Assembly: GCF_900091845.1 (NCBI RefSeq)
Contig: NZ_FMCI01000030.1
Span: 1-37,014 of the forward strand
DNA: 37,014 bases
Reading direction: 5' to 3'
Source of the DNA: Streptomyces sp. SolWspMP-5a-2
Lineage (GTDB): Bacteria; Actinomycetota; Actinomycetes; Streptomycetales; Streptomycetaceae
Shown: piece by piece, positions 23,045-31,735 of the stretch
Position numbering within the stretch: the first letter of the stretch is position 1
How the letters are laid out: the number at the start of each line of letters is the position of its first letter
The notes under the pieces: model-generated
The model's database searches: none
What the model saw: only the letters and a program-made list of their open reading frames with translations
What the model was told of the DNA's origin: nothing
Made by a program: the position numbers and the translations under genes

Positions 23045-24712
23045 ATGACTTCACCAGAGACCTCTGCGGAGACGGTCGCCGCACCGGTCACCCCGCCCGC
23101 CGGACCGTCCGCCGGACCGTCCGCCGGTGGCACAGACCGGCGGCGCTGGTTCGCCCTCGCGATCGTGATGACGGCCGCGTTCATGGACCTCGTCGACGTC
23201 ACCATCGTCAACATCGCCATCCCGTCGATCGAACGCGACACCGGCGCCACCTTCAGCCAGATCCAGTGGATAACCGCCGGCTACGCGCTCGCCTTCGCCG
23301 CCGGACTGATCACCGGTGGCCGCCTCGGCGACATCCACGGCCGCAAGCGGCTGTTCCTGCTCGGCATCGGCGGCTTCACCGTCGCCTCCGCGCTCTGCGG
23401 GTTCGCCGCGAACCCGGAGATGCTGGTCGCCTCGCGGATCCTCCAGGGCGGCATGGCGGCGATGATGGTCCCGCAGGTCCTGTCGATCGTGCACGCCACC
23501 TTCCCGGCCCATGAGCGCGGCAAGGTCTTCGGGCTGTTCGGCGCGATCGTCGGCCTGGGCGCGGTCTCCGGGCCGCTGCTCGGCGCGCTGCTGACGGAGT
23601 GGAACCTCTTCGGCCTCGAATGGCGCCCGATCTTCCTGATCAACCTGCCGGTCGGCGTCGTCGGCCTCCTCCTCGGCAGCCGCTTCATCACCGAGTCGAA
23701 GGCGCCCCGCGCCCTCCGCCTCGACCTGGTCGGCGTCGCGCTGGTCACCCTCGGGCTGCTGATGCTGCTCTACCCGCTGACCCGCGGCGAGGAACTGGAC
23801 TGGCCGCTCTGGGGGTTCGCGTCCATGGCGGGCGCGCTCGGCGTCTTCGCGGTGCTGGTGGCCTACGAGCGGCGCAAGGCGGCCCGGGACGGCTCCCCGC
23901 TGATCGAACTCTCCCTCTTCAAGGTCAAGAGCTTCGCGGCGGGCATCGCCGTCCAGACCGTCTTCGGCATCGGGCTCGGCATCTTCTTCCTGGTGTGGAC
24001 GCTGTACATGCAGATCGGCCTCGGCTGGAGCGCGCTGCGCGCCGGTCTGACCGGCGTGCCGTTCTCGCTCGCCGTCTCCACGGCCGCCGCGCTGTCCGTG
24101 CAGAAGCTGGTGCCGCGCTTCGGACGGGGCGTGCTCCAGGCGGGCGCGCTGCTGATGGGCCTCGGCGTGCTGCTCTACCTCTGGGAGGCCGGTCACTACG
24201 GGCTCGCCATCGCCTCCTGGCAGATGGCGCTGCCGCTGGTCGTGATGGGCGTCGGCATGGGTCTGATCGTCGCGCCGCTGACGGACGCCGTCCTGTCGGG
24301 CGTCCCGCGCGAGCACTCCGGGTCCGCCTCGGGACTCATCAACACCGTGCAGCAGATGGGCAACGCGCTCGGACTCGGCCTGGTCTCCGTGGTCTTCTTC
24401 GGCCAGATCGGCGACCGGCTGACCCCGGCCCAGGTGGGACCGGCCTTCGTGGACGCCTTCCAGAACGCGCTGGGCTGGGTCGCCGTGGTGCTGGCCGCCA
24501 TCTTCGTCCTGATGTTCGCCCTCCCGAAGCGCCCGGCCCAGCACCTCGAAGGGGCGGACGGCGAGGAGGACGGCCCGGGTGACGCGGACGGCACGGGCGG
24601 CGCAGGTGACGTCGAGGGCGCGCGCGGTGCGGGGGACGCGGGCGCCGGTGCGGAGCCGGCGGAGCCGGCGGAGTCGGCGGAGTCCGCGGGGACGGTCGGC
24701 GTGTCCGTCTGA
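23045..24712 (+). CDS. DHA2-family (14-helix) MFS drug exporter
   Basis: 555 aa from ATG 23045. The first helix has the acidic signature MDLVDVTIVNIAIPSIE. Motif A is GGRLGDIHGRKRLFLLG, and the loop KVFGLFGAIVGLGAVSGPLL is the antiporter-type motif C helix. About 14 hydrophobic segments follow, consistent with EmrB/QacA transporters. The C-terminal 50 residues are a hydrophilic Asp/Glu/Gly/Ala tail with an AEPAEPAESAESAG repeat, unusual for the family and probably disordered. The gene is divergent from the WYL regulator and followed by a 20-bp perfect terminator stem. Its substrate is unknown. It is distinct from the other DHA2 exporter in the window. Confidence 0.9.
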   Translation: MTSPETSAETVAAPVTPPAGPSAGPSAGGTDRRRWFALAIVMTAAFMDLVDVTIVNIAIPSIERDTGATFSQIQWITAGYALAFAAGLITGGRLGDIHGRKRLFLLGIGGFTVASALCGFAANPEMLVASRILQGGMAAMMVPQVLSIVHATFPAHERGKVFGLFGAIVGLGAVSGPLLGALLTEWNLFGLEWRPIFLINLPVGVVGLLLGSRFITESKAPRALRLDLVGVALVTLGLLMLLYPLTRGEELDWPLWGFASMAGALGVFAVLVAYERRKAARDGSPLIELSLFKVKSFAAGIAVQTVFGIGLGIFFLVWTLYMQIGLGWSALRAGLTGVPFSLAVSTAAALSVQKLVPRFGRGVLQAGALLMGLGVLLYLWEAGHYGLAIASWQMALPLVVMGVGMGLIVAPLTDAVLSGVPREHSGSASGLINTVQQMGNALGLGLVSVVFFGQIGDRLTPAQVGPAFVDAFQNALGWVAVVLAAIFVLMFALPKRPAQHLEGADGEEDGPGDADGTGGAGDVEGARGAGDAGAGAEPAEPAESAESAGTVGVSV

Positions 24713-24777
24713 CACCCCGGGTCTCCTGACACTCCGGGTCTCCGGGGGTCCGGGATCTCCCGACACCCCGGGTCTCC
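24711..24777. repeat. Three copies of GACACCCCGGGTCTCC
   Basis: Copies at 24711-24726, 24728-24743 (one base changed) and 24762-24777, starting at the stop codon of the exporter. Confidence 0.8.
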
Positions 24778-24831
24778 GGGGAACCCGGCCTCCGGGGGGC
24801 TTGCCCCGGTCCTCCGCCCTCTCTCGGTCTC

Positions 24832-24886
24832 GAAGGCCGTGATCGCCACCGTGTCGACGACCTCGGCGGTGGCGATCACGGCCTTC
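24832..24886 (+). terminator. Terminator with 20-bp perfect stem
   Basis: GAAGGCCGTGATCGCCACCG (24832-24851) is the exact inverse complement of 24867-24886, with a 15-nt loop. It separates the exporter gene from the fru operon. The minus-strand copy is equally strong. Confidence 0.85.
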
Positions 24887-24991
24887 CGCGTTCCGTGCCG
24901 CCTTCCCCCACCCCGCTGCCGCTCCCGATGCCCGTTTGTGTCCGTCTGGCATCCGAACCCGTTTACTTTTTGGAAATCTCTGCGTAGCCTC

Positions 24992-25046
24992 CCGACTGAA
25001 ACCACACGTTCGGGCATCGAACGGGAACGGTCGGACATCCAGTCGG
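24992..25046 (+). promoter_or_regulatory. fruR promoter region with inverted repeats
   Basis: CGTTCG-N5-CGAACG (25007-25023) is a perfect palindrome and is enclosed by CCGACT (24992-24997) / AGTCGG (25041-25046). It lies 36-67 nt before the fruR start and is a candidate site for FruR autoregulation. An AT-rich TTTACTTTTTGGAAATC block at about 24962 may carry the promoter. Confidence 0.5.
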
Positions 25047-25058
25047 AGGCAGGTGGAC

Positions 25059-25820
25059 ATGTACGCACCGGAGCGGCAGCAGGAGATCCTGCGGCTCGCC
25101 CGCGACGGCGGCCGGGTGGACGTGGTGTCGCTGGCCGAGGAGTTCCAGGTCACCGCGGAGACCATCCGCCGCGACCTCAAGGCCCTCGACCGCGCCGGAC
25201 TGGTGCGCCGGGTGCACGGCGGCGCCATCCCGTCGGGCAGCCTCGGCTTCGAGCCCGACCTCACCGAGCGCGAGGGCACCGCCGCCGACGAGAAGGACCG
25301 CGTCGCCAGGGCCGCCGTCGCCGAACTCCCCACCGACGGCACCCTCATCCTCGACGCCGGGACGACGGTGGCCCGGCTGGCCGCCGCCATCCCGCTGGAG
25401 TCCTCCCTCACCGTCGTCACCCACAGCCTCCCCATCGCCGCCCGCCTCGCCGACCACCCCGGCATCCAGCTCCACCTGGTCGGCGGCCGGGTACGGCACC
25501 GCACCCGGGCCGCCGTCGACGCCTGGGCACTGCGCGCCTACGGCGAGATCCGGGCCGACGTCCTCTTCGTCGCCGCCAACGGCTTCTCCGCCGAGCACGG
25601 CCTCACCACCCCCGACCTCGCCGAGGCCGCCGTCAAGACCGCCGCGATGGCCGCCGCCCGGCGCGTGGTGCTGCTCGCCGACTCCGGCAAGCACGGCCAG
25701 GAGCACTTCGCCCGCTTCGGCGCCCTGGACGACGTGGACCTGCTCATCACCGACAGCGGGCTGAGCCCGGACGACGCCGCCGTCATCGAGCGCGGGGGCA
25801 CGGAAGTGGTACGCGCATGA
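25059..25820 (+). CDS. fruR: DeoR-family regulator of the fructose operon
   Basis: 253 aa from ATG 25059 with GGAGG at 25045-25049; upstream in-frame starts were discarded because the family begins at MYAPERQQEIL. The N-terminal HTH (VVSLAEEFQVTAETIRRDL, about 22-40) and the RVHGGAIP hinge are the DeoR signature. The C-terminal sugar-phosphate-sensing domain shows DAGTTVARLA, GLTTPDLAEAAVK and LADSGKHGQEHF. It heads an operon with fruK (4-nt ATGA overlap) and fruA. The family normally represses and is relieved by a sugar phosphate, here probably fructose-1-phosphate. This matches the fruR gene of S. coelicolor in position and partners. Confidence 0.93.
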   Translation: MYAPERQQEILRLARDGGRVDVVSLAEEFQVTAETIRRDLKALDRAGLVRRVHGGAIPSGSLGFEPDLTEREGTAADEKDRVARAAVAELPTDGTLILDAGTTVARLAAAIPLESSLTVVTHSLPIAARLADHPGIQLHLVGGRVRHRTRAAVDAWALRAYGEIRADVLFVAANGFSAEHGLTTPDLAEAAVKTAAMAAARRVVLLADSGKHGQEHFARFGALDDVDLLITDSGLSPDDAAVIERGGTEVVRA

Positions 25821-26764
25821 TCCTCACCGTCACCCCCAACCCGTCCCTCGACCGCACCTACGAGCTGCCCTCGCTGGAGCGCGGCGAGGTCATCCGCGCC
25901 ACCGGCGAACGCATGGACCCCGGCGGCAAGGGCGTCAACGTCTCCCGCGCCGTCAACGCGGCCGGACGGCGCACGGTCGCCGTCCTGCCCCTCGGTGGTG
26001 CGCCGGGCGCGCTCGTCGCCGATCTGCTCGACACCCAGGGCATCGAGGTCGCCCCCGTGCCGGTGACCGGAGCGACCCGCTCCAACATCGCCCTGGCCGA
26101 GGCGGACGGCGTCCTCACCAAGATCAACGCGCCCGGTCCCGAACTGAGCCCCGCCGAACAGGAACTCCTCCTGGAGACCGTCCGCGCCCACTCCCGCGAC
26201 GCCGACTGGATCGCCTGCTGCGGCAGCCTCCCCCGGGGGCTCGCACCGGCCTGGTACGCCGACGTCGTCGCGCGGGCGCACGCGGGCGGCGCGCGGATCG
26301 CCCTGGACACCTCCGGGCGCGCGCTCCTCGAAGCGCTGCGCGAGCGGCCCGACGTGGTCAAGCCCAACGCCGAGGAGCTGGCGGAGGCCGTCGGACGTCC
26401 GCTCACGACCGTCGGTGACGCCGTCAAGGCCGCGGAGGAGCTGCGCGGGATGGGCGCCCGCGCCGTCCTGGCCAGCCTGGGCGCCGACGGCCAGCTCCTC
26501 GTCGACGACGCGGGCGCCTGGTTCGGCAGCGCCCGCGTGGACACCGTCCGCAGCAACGTCGGCGCCGGTGACTCCTCCCTCGCCGGTTTCCTGATCGCCG
26601 GGGGCAGCGGGCCCGACGCCCTCGCCTCCGCCGTCGCCCACGGCGCGGCCGCCGTCCAGCTCCCGGGCAGCGTCATGCCGACCCCGGCCGACCTGGACCC
26701 GGCGGCGGTGACGGTCACCTCGGCCGTCCCCCTCGACCGCGCCCTGACGGAACCGGCGCCATGA
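25817..26764 (+). CDS. fruK: 1-phosphofructokinase
   Basis: 315 aa PfkB-family kinase that converts fructose-1-phosphate plus ATP to fructose-1,6-bisphosphate. Signatures: TVTPNPSLDRTYELP at the start, MDPGGKGVNVSRA (about 33-45), DVVKPNAEEL (about 179-188) and NVGAGDSSLAGFL with the catalytic base Asp252. Its ATG overlaps the fruR stop (ATGA, 25817-25820), so the two are translationally coupled. The stop at 26762-26764 overlaps the ATG of a 48-codon ORF, which in turn overlaps fruA. It acts in the cytoplasm directly after FruA. Confidence 0.95.
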   Translation: MILTVTPNPSLDRTYELPSLERGEVIRATGERMDPGGKGVNVSRAVNAAGRRTVAVLPLGGAPGALVADLLDTQGIEVAPVPVTGATRSNIALAEADGVLTKINAPGPELSPAEQELLLETVRAHSRDADWIACCGSLPRGLAPAWYADVVARAHAGGARIALDTSGRALLEALRERPDVVKPNAEELAEAVGRPLTTVGDAVKAAEELRGMGARAVLASLGADGQLLVDDAGAWFGSARVDTVRSNVGAGDSSLAGFLIAGGSGPDALASAVAHGAAAVQLPGSVMPTPADLDPAAVTVTSAVPLDRALTEPAP

Positions 26765-26907
26765 ACCACCGCCCCCCGACCGCCCCGGTCCCGACCGCCC
26801 CGGTCCCGACCGGCCCGATCCTGCCCCCCGTCCCCGTCCCCGTCCCCGTCCCTGCCCCCGCCCACCACATCCCCCGGGCGATACGCGTGCGAAGGAGCCC
26901 GCGATGA
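26761..26907 (+). CDS. 48-aa proline-rich mini-ORF coupled to both fruK and fruA
   Basis: ATG 26761 overlaps the fruK TGA (ATGA), and the TGA at 26905-26907 overlaps the fruA ATG (ATGA). The frame of exactly 48 codons therefore fills the 139-nt gap with 4-nt overlaps at both ends. The product is PPT/PVP-rich (TAPVPTAPVPTG, then PPVPVPVPVPAPAHH) with a basic end (RAIRVRRSPR). No ribosome-binding sequence precedes it, so it would depend on re-initiation after fruK. The polyproline stretches could slow ribosomes. Chance cannot be excluded because the region is C-rich and stop-poor. Confidence 0.4.
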   Translation: MNHRPPTAPVPTAPVPTGPILPPVPVPVPVPAPAHHIPRAIRVRRSPR

Positions 26908-29060
26908 GCGAGATGATCACCGCGGACCTGGTCGATCTCGACCTGTCCGCCGAGACCAAGGAAGCGGCGGCACGCGCCCTCGCCGAACGCATGGTGGCCG
27001 AGGGGAGGGTGACCGACCTCGACGGATTCCTCGCCGACGTCGCCGCCCGCGAGGCCCAGATGCCCACCGGCCTCGACGGCGGCATCGGCATCCCGCACTG
27101 CCGCAGCGCGCACGTCACCGAGCCGACCCTCGCCTTCGGCCGCAGCGCCGCGGGCATCGACTTCGGCGCCCCGGACGGCCCCGCCGACCTGATCTTCCTG
27201 ATCGCGGCCCCGGCGGGCGCCGACGACGCCCACCTCACCATCCTGTCCTCGCTCGCCCGCCAGCTCATGAACACCACGTTCACGGACGCCCTGCGGGCGG
27301 CACCGGACGCGCGGACGGCGGCCGCCCTGATCCGCGGCGACGCGGACGGCACGGACACCGGCGCCGCGGGAAGTGCGGGAGCATCCGGGGCCGCCGAGGG
27401 CGCCGGGAGCGCCGACGGTGCCTCCGAGAACACCGCTGCGTCGCCGGGGGCGGCCTCCGTCGGCGCCGCAGCGGGCAGTACGACGGCGCCTTCCACCGCG
27501 TCGGCAACGCCTTCCACCGCGTCGGCAACGGCCTCCTCCGCCGACGCGGGGGGCTCCCCGGAGCGCCCCTTCCGGATCGTCGCCGTCACCTCCTGCCCCA
27601 CCGGCATCGCCCACACCTACATGGCGGCCGAGTCCCTGGAGAACGCCGGACGGGACGCGGGCGTCGAGGTCGTCGTCGAGCCCCAGGGCTCGGCCGGGTT
27701 CACCCGGCTCGACCCGGCCGTCATCGCGGCCGCCGACGGCGTGATCTTCGCCCACGACGTGCCGGTGCGCGAGAAGGACCGGTTCGCAGGGAAGCCCACC
27801 GTCGACGTCGGCGTGAAGGCCGGGATCAACCGCCCCGGCGCCCTCATCGCCGAGGTCCGCGAGAAGGCCGCACGCGGTGAGACGACGTCCGGCACCGCCA
27901 CCGCCCCGGTGGAGCGCTCCGGCGACGCCACCGAGGGCTACGGCACCAAGCTGCGCAAGTGGCTGATGTCCGGCGTGAGTTACATGGTCCCCTTCGTCGC
28001 CGCCGGCGGTCTGCTGATCGCCCTCGGCTTCGCGATCGGCGGCTACAAGATCAACAAGGCGCCGTCGGTCATGGACCACTTCCTGTGGACGCAGGCCGAC
28101 AGCTGGGCCGCGCTGCTCTTCCAGATCGGCGGTGTCGCCTTCGCCTTCCTGGTGCCGGTGCTGGCCGGATACATCGCCTACGGCATGGCGGACCGGCCCG
28201 GACTCGTCCCCGGCTTCGTCGGCGGCTCCATCTCCCTCACCATCAACGCGGGCTTCCTCGGCGGCCTCGCGGCCGGTCTGATCGCCGGTGGCGTCGTGAT
28301 GGCCATCCAGAAGGTCACCATCCCGGCGGCACTGCGCGGCATCATGCCGGTGGTGGTGATCCCGCTGATCTCCTCGGCGATCGTCGGATTCCTGATGTTC
28401 GTCGTCATCGGCAAGCCCATCGCCTCCGCCCAGAAGGCGATGACCGACTGGCTCAACGGCCTCACCGGCTCCAACGCCATCCTGCTCGGCGCGCTCCTCG
28501 GCCTGATGATGTGCTTCGACCTCGGCGGGCCCGTCAACAAGGTCGCGTACACCTTCGCCACCGCCGGAATCGCCGTCTCCGACCCGAGCGACTCCGCGAT
28601 GAAGATCATGGCCGCGGTCATGGCGGCCGGCATGGTCCCGCCGCTCGCGATGGCGCTGGCCACGACCGTCCGGGGCAAGCTGTTCAACGCCACCGAGCGC
28701 GAGAACGGCAAGGCCGCCTGGGTGCTGGGCGCCTCCTTCATCTCGGAGGGCGCCATCCCCTTCGCGGCGGCCGACCCGCTGCGCGTGATCCCGTCGTCGA
28801 TGGTCGGAGGCGCCATCACCGGCGCCCTGTCGATGGCCTTCGGCGCCACCCTGCGCGCCCCGCACGGCGGCATCTTCGTGGTGCCGCTGATCGGCAACCC
28901 GTTCCTCTACCTGGTCGCCGTCGCGGCGGGCGTGTGCGTGACGGCCGCCCTGGTCGTCGTCCTCAAGAGCACCCGCAGGCAGGCACCGGGCGGCACTCCG
29001 GACGGCACGGACGGTACGGGCGGCACGCCCTCGGAGACGAGGCAGCCGGTCGCCGCGTGA
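26904..29060 (+). CDS. fruA: Fructose-specific PTS permease, fused EIIABC
   Basis: 718 aa from ATG 26904, with AAGGAG at good distance. Domain order: EIIA (1-147) with the phosphorylatable His65 in GIGIPHCRS; an Ala/Ser/Thr/Gly-rich linker (148-221) with PSTASAT repeats; EIIB (222-325) with Cys231 in VAVTSCPTGIAHTYMAAE; and EIIC (about 345-700) with multiple membrane helices and conserved blocks (SYMVPFVAAGGLLIALGFAI, FDLGGPVNKVAY, GAIPFAAADPLRVIPS). It takes up fructose and delivers fructose-1-phosphate to the cytoplasm for FruK, using phosphate from HPr and Enzyme I encoded elsewhere. The C-terminus is a short Gly/Thr/Asp-rich tail. A terminator follows at 29105-29130. Confidence 0.96.
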   Translation: MSEMITADLVDLDLSAETKEAAARALAERMVAEGRVTDLDGFLADVAAREAQMPTGLDGGIGIPHCRSAHVTEPTLAFGRSAAGIDFGAPDGPADLIFLIAAPAGADDAHLTILSSLARQLMNTTFTDALRAAPDARTAAALIRGDADGTDTGAAGSAGASGAAEGAGSADGASENTAASPGAASVGAAAGSTTAPSTASATPSTASATASSADAGGSPERPFRIVAVTSCPTGIAHTYMAAESLENAGRDAGVEVVVEPQGSAGFTRLDPAVIAAADGVIFAHDVPVREKDRFAGKPTVDVGVKAGINRPGALIAEVREKAARGETTSGTATAPVERSGDATEGYGTKLRKWLMSGVSYMVPFVAAGGLLIALGFAIGGYKINKAPSVMDHFLWTQADSWAALLFQIGGVAFAFLVPVLAGYIAYGMADRPGLVPGFVGGSISLTINAGFLGGLAAGLIAGGVVMAIQKVTIPAALRGIMPVVVIPLISSAIVGFLMFVVIGKPIASAQKAMTDWLNGLTGSNAILLGALLGLMMCFDLGGPVNKVAYTFATAGIAVSDPSDSAMKIMAAVMAAGMVPPLAMALATTVRGKLFNATERENGKAAWVLGASFISEGAIPFAAADPLRVIPSSMVGGAITGALSMAFGATLRAPHGGIFVVPLIGNPFLYLVAVAAGVCVTAALVVVLKSTRRQAPGGTPDGTDGTGGTPSETRQPVAA

Positions 29061-29104
29061 CGGCGTGAACGGGACAGCAGGACAGCAGCAGTAGAACCTC
29101 ATCG

Positions 29105-29130
29105 CGGTCCGGGACCCCCGTCCCGGACCG
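29105..29130 (+). terminator. fruA terminator
   Basis: CGGTCCGGGAC (29105-29115) and GTCCCGGACCG (29120-29130) pair perfectly around CCCC, 44 nt after the fruA stop. Confidence 0.85.
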
Positions 29131-29131
29131 T

Positions 29132-29311
29132 GGTGTTTCCCGAGCCGCGGTGCTTCCTGGACTGCGGCGCTGCGCGGCCCGGGGTGCTTCCTGGGCCGCG
29201 GTGCTCTGCGGATCGGGGTGCTGCGCCGGACCGCGGTGCTCCCGGCCCCGGAAGACCGCTTCCCGGTACCGAAAGACCGCTTCCCGGTACCGAAAGACCG
29301 CTCCCCGGGGT
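29132..29311. repeat. Repeats between fruA and the DUF6227 gene, including a 21-bp tandem array
   Basis: Units of CGAAAGACCGCTTCCCGGTAC lie at 29249-29269 (one base variant), 29270-29290 and 29291-29311 (diverged end). Before them, 29132-29245 is made of imperfect CCGCGGTGCTTCC-type repeats. No gene supported. Confidence 0.8.
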
Positions 29312-29330
29312 CGGACGTCCGCCTCCGGGG

Positions 29331-30077
29331 TCAGAAGACCTGCGTGGCCCGGCGTTCCATCGCGTCCCGGGCCGCCTCCTCGGTGACGTACACCTCGCAC
29401 ATGTGCCGCCCGTCGGGCGTCGCCGTGTGCTCGACCTCCCACAGGGAGATCTCCGTGCCGTCGTCCAGCAGGAACGCGTGCTCGTAGAGCGAGAAACATA
29501 AGCCCGCGCGGCCCGCCCGGCACGAGCGCCCGAAAGCCTGCGTGATCTGGTGCGCGAACGCCTTCGTCAGCAGCGCGGCCGTCTCCGCGCCCGGCCGGTC
29601 GCCGTTCTCCGCCCGGCGCAGCAGCCGCCGCGCGTGGTCCGCCGAGTCGTCCGGCACATAGGTGTGACGGGGCTCGGGGATCGGCGACAGATGCACCGTC
29701 ACCGGCAGTTCGAAATCCGGGGCGTCCGGCGGCAGCGGCAGCCGCGCGGTCGCGGTGCGCAACTCCTCCTCGTCGACGTACACCTCGTGCTGCGCCTCGT
29801 GACCCGGCGCCGTGTCGTGCACCAGCTCCCAGAGGGTCAGCGCGGCACCGTCGGCCAGCAGCCAGGTGTGCCGGTACGTCTCACGGTGCCGACCCGCGCT
29901 GTGGTGCGCGGAGTGCAGCGAACTGTCGTGCGCCAGCGCGCAGTCCAGCCGCCGTATCGTCTCGTCGGGCAGTTCGAATGAGTTCAGCGCACGGCCGAGC
30001 AGTCGCGCGAGGTGCTCCTCCGGAGACTCGGGCGACTCGGGTGGTTCGTGCGCTGCCGTCTCGTACGGAACGCTCAA
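29331..30077 (-). CDS. DUF6227 family protein
   Basis: 248 aa, cytoplasmic and acidic, with the start MSVPYETAAHEPPESPESPE, which I recognise as typical of a Streptomyces-restricted family (DUF6227). An internal duplication is visible: residues about 67-105 (YRHTWLLADGAALTLWELVH, then EVYVDEEEL) and about 197-238 (LYEHAFLLDDGTEISLWEVE, then EVYVTEEA) share the pattern aromatic-H-x-WLL/FLL-DG-x-x-LWE-VxH. Thus it is two copies of one alpha/beta unit. Function unknown. It ends just past the repeat block downstream of fruA and is convergent with it. Its upstream region has no strong operator signal. Confidence 0.88.
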   Translation of the reverse strand: MSVPYETAAHEPPESPESPEEHLARLLGRALNSFELPDETIRRLDCALAHDSSLHSAHHSAGRHRETYRHTWLLADGAALTLWELVHDTAPGHEAQHEVYVDEEELRTATARLPLPPDAPDFELPVTVHLSPIPEPRHTYVPDDSADHARRLLRRAENGDRPGAETAALLTKAFAHQITQAFGRSCRAGRAGLCFSLYEHAFLLDDGTEISLWEVEHTATPDGRHMCEVYVTEEAARDAMERRATQVF

Positions 30078-30180
30078 GGTTTCTCCCGGCGTTGCTGCAT
30101 GTCACCTTGTGGGTGCATACCGTAGCCCCTCGGTCGGACATCATGTCCGGGAACCGAGAAAACGTACGCCCGGAAAACGC

Positions 30181-30213
30181 CCGGACCGCGCGGGAAGTTC
30201 CCGCGCGGTCCGG
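30181..30213. terminator. Strong hairpin between the L,D-transpeptidase gene and DUF6227 gene
   Basis: CCGGACCGCGCGGGAA (30181-30196) is the inverse complement of TTCCCGCGCGGTCCGG (30198-30213). On the minus strand it is followed by GCGTTTTCC, so it most likely terminates the L,D-transpeptidase transcript. The remaining parts of 30078-30382 show no gene. Confidence 0.8.
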
Positions 30214-30382
30214 CGATCCGTCAAAAAACCCTGCTCAAAGCTCCCTCGGGACGGTCATGTGACGGTCAAGCGCCCCTCAAACCGCGCCGCCCGCGGGGTC
30301 GTGCGGGAGCCGTCCCGCTGTCGTTTCCGCCCGCCGATCCGTGCCGGTTCGTCCGGCCGCGGCGCTGTCACGCCGCCGACGA

Positions 30383-31606
30383 TCAGACGGCGCTGCCCGC
30401 GACCCACTCGCTCCACGCCATGTTCCACCCGTTGAGGCCGTTGTCCGGCGACACCGTCTTGTCGGGGGAGTTCTTGACGATCACCACGTCCCCGACGAGG
30501 GAGTTGTCGAAGAACCAGTGCGCGGGCGTGTCACCCTGCGCCCCCTGCGCGTCGGCGAGCCCGACGCAGCCGTGGCTCGTGCCCTCCCGGCCGAACGGCG
30601 GATTGCCCTTGTTGTACCAGTAGTTGCCGTGGATGAACGTCCCCGAGGTCGTCAACCGCATCGCATCCGGCACGTCCGGTATGTCGTACTCACCGCCGAG
30701 GCCGACCGTCTGGCTGTTCATCCGCGTCTGCCGGAACTTCTCGGAGATCACCATCTGCCCGTTGTACGTGGTGTGTTGCGGGCTGCCCGACGAGATCGGG
30801 ATCGACTTCAGCGTCGAACCGTCCCGGACGACCGTCATGGTCTGCGTGTTCACGTCGACCGTGGAGACCTGCGCCCGCCCGACGGTGAACGTGACCGTCT
30901 TCTTCTGCACCCCGTAGACGCCGTCCGCGCCCTCGACGCCGTCCAGGTCGATCTTCATCGTGACCTTCGAACCGGCCTTCCAGTACTCCTCGGGCCGGAA
31001 GTCGAGCCGCTGCGCCCCGAACCAGTGCCCGACCACCTTCTGGCCGCCGCTGGACGTGACCGTGATGTGCGACTGCACGTCCTTGCGGTCGGATATCGCC
31101 TTGTCGAAGGTGAACGACACCGGCATCCCCACCCCGACCGTCGTCCCCGCGTCCGGCGTGTACGTCCCGATGAAACTGTTCGCCGTGGTGACCGTCGTGA
31201 AGATGGAGTTCGCCGCCGCCGTCCGGCCCTCCGCGTCCTTCGCCGTCGCCGAGATCTGGTACTTCGTCCCGCGCTCCAACTGCTCCTCGGGCTTCCAGCT
31301 CGCGCCGTTCGCGGACATTTCCCCGGCCACGGCCTGCCCGCTCCCGGCGACCGTCATCCTCACGTCCGTCAGCTTGCCCCCGCTGACCTTCACGCCGGTC
31401 GAGTTGATCGACGCGCTCGTCGACCCGTCCTTGGCCGAGATGGCGATCGTCGCCGACGACGACTTGGACGATCCGCCGCCCTTGCCGTCGCCCTTCCCGG
31501 AGTTCGCGTTGGCGCTGCCACCGCAGGCGGTCAGGGTGAGGGCGCCGACCATCAGGGCGGCACAGGCCCCCAGTGCGCGCCGCGCTGCTATGTCCGGCGA
31601 TGTCAC
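30383..31606 (-). CDS. L,D-transpeptidase lipoprotein (YkuD, with Ig-like domains)
   Basis: 407 aa from GTG 31606, supported by GGAG upstream and an immediate lipoprotein signal (ALMVGALTLTACGG, lipidated Cys28). A Gly/Ser/Lys linker is followed by two Ig-like domains (about 50-260) and a YkuD catalytic domain with IHGNYWYN (His326) and TSHGCVGL (Cys347 nucleophile). It forms 3-3 cross-links in peptidoglycan at the outer face of the membrane. The architecture is the usual one for actinobacterial Ldt enzymes. A short C-terminal segment rich in Trp (GWNMAWSEWV) follows the catalytic domain. The upstream region (31607-31819) is interrupted by a G-rich tract leading into transposase sequence, so the native promoter context may have been altered. 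Confidence 0.92.
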   Translation of the reverse strand: MTSPDIAARRALGACAALMVGALTLTACGGSANANSGKGDGKGGGSSKSSSATIAISAKDGSTSASINSTGVKVSGGKLTDVRMTVAGSGQAVAGEMSANGASWKPEEQLERGTKYQISATAKDAEGRTAAANSIFTTVTTANSFIGTYTPDAGTTVGVGMPVSFTFDKAISDRKDVQSHITVTSSGGQKVVGHWFGAQRLDFRPEEYWKAGSKVTMKIDLDGVEGADGVYGVQKKTVTFTVGRAQVSTVDVNTQTMTVVRDGSTLKSIPISSGSPQHTTYNGQMVISEKFRQTRMNSQTVGLGGEYDIPDVPDAMRLTTSGTFIHGNYWYNKGNPPFGREGTSHGCVGLADAQGAQGDTPAHWFFDNSLVGDVVIVKNSPDKTVSPDNGLNGWNMAWSEWVAGSAV

Positions 31607-31735
31607 GGGCTGCTCCAAGTTCGAGTGATGTGGGTGATCCGCTCCAGTGCGTGGGGAAAGAGGGCCGAACAACGCCGCGAGGTTGCCTCCCCCCACGGAA
31701 AAAGCCCGCACGTGACAGAACCGGGACAATCGAAC

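Noticed and set aside
23051..25504. Minus-strand 817-codon frame over the second DHA2 exporter and fruR
   Set aside because: Runs through a terminator hairpin and the fru promoter, with no motifs.
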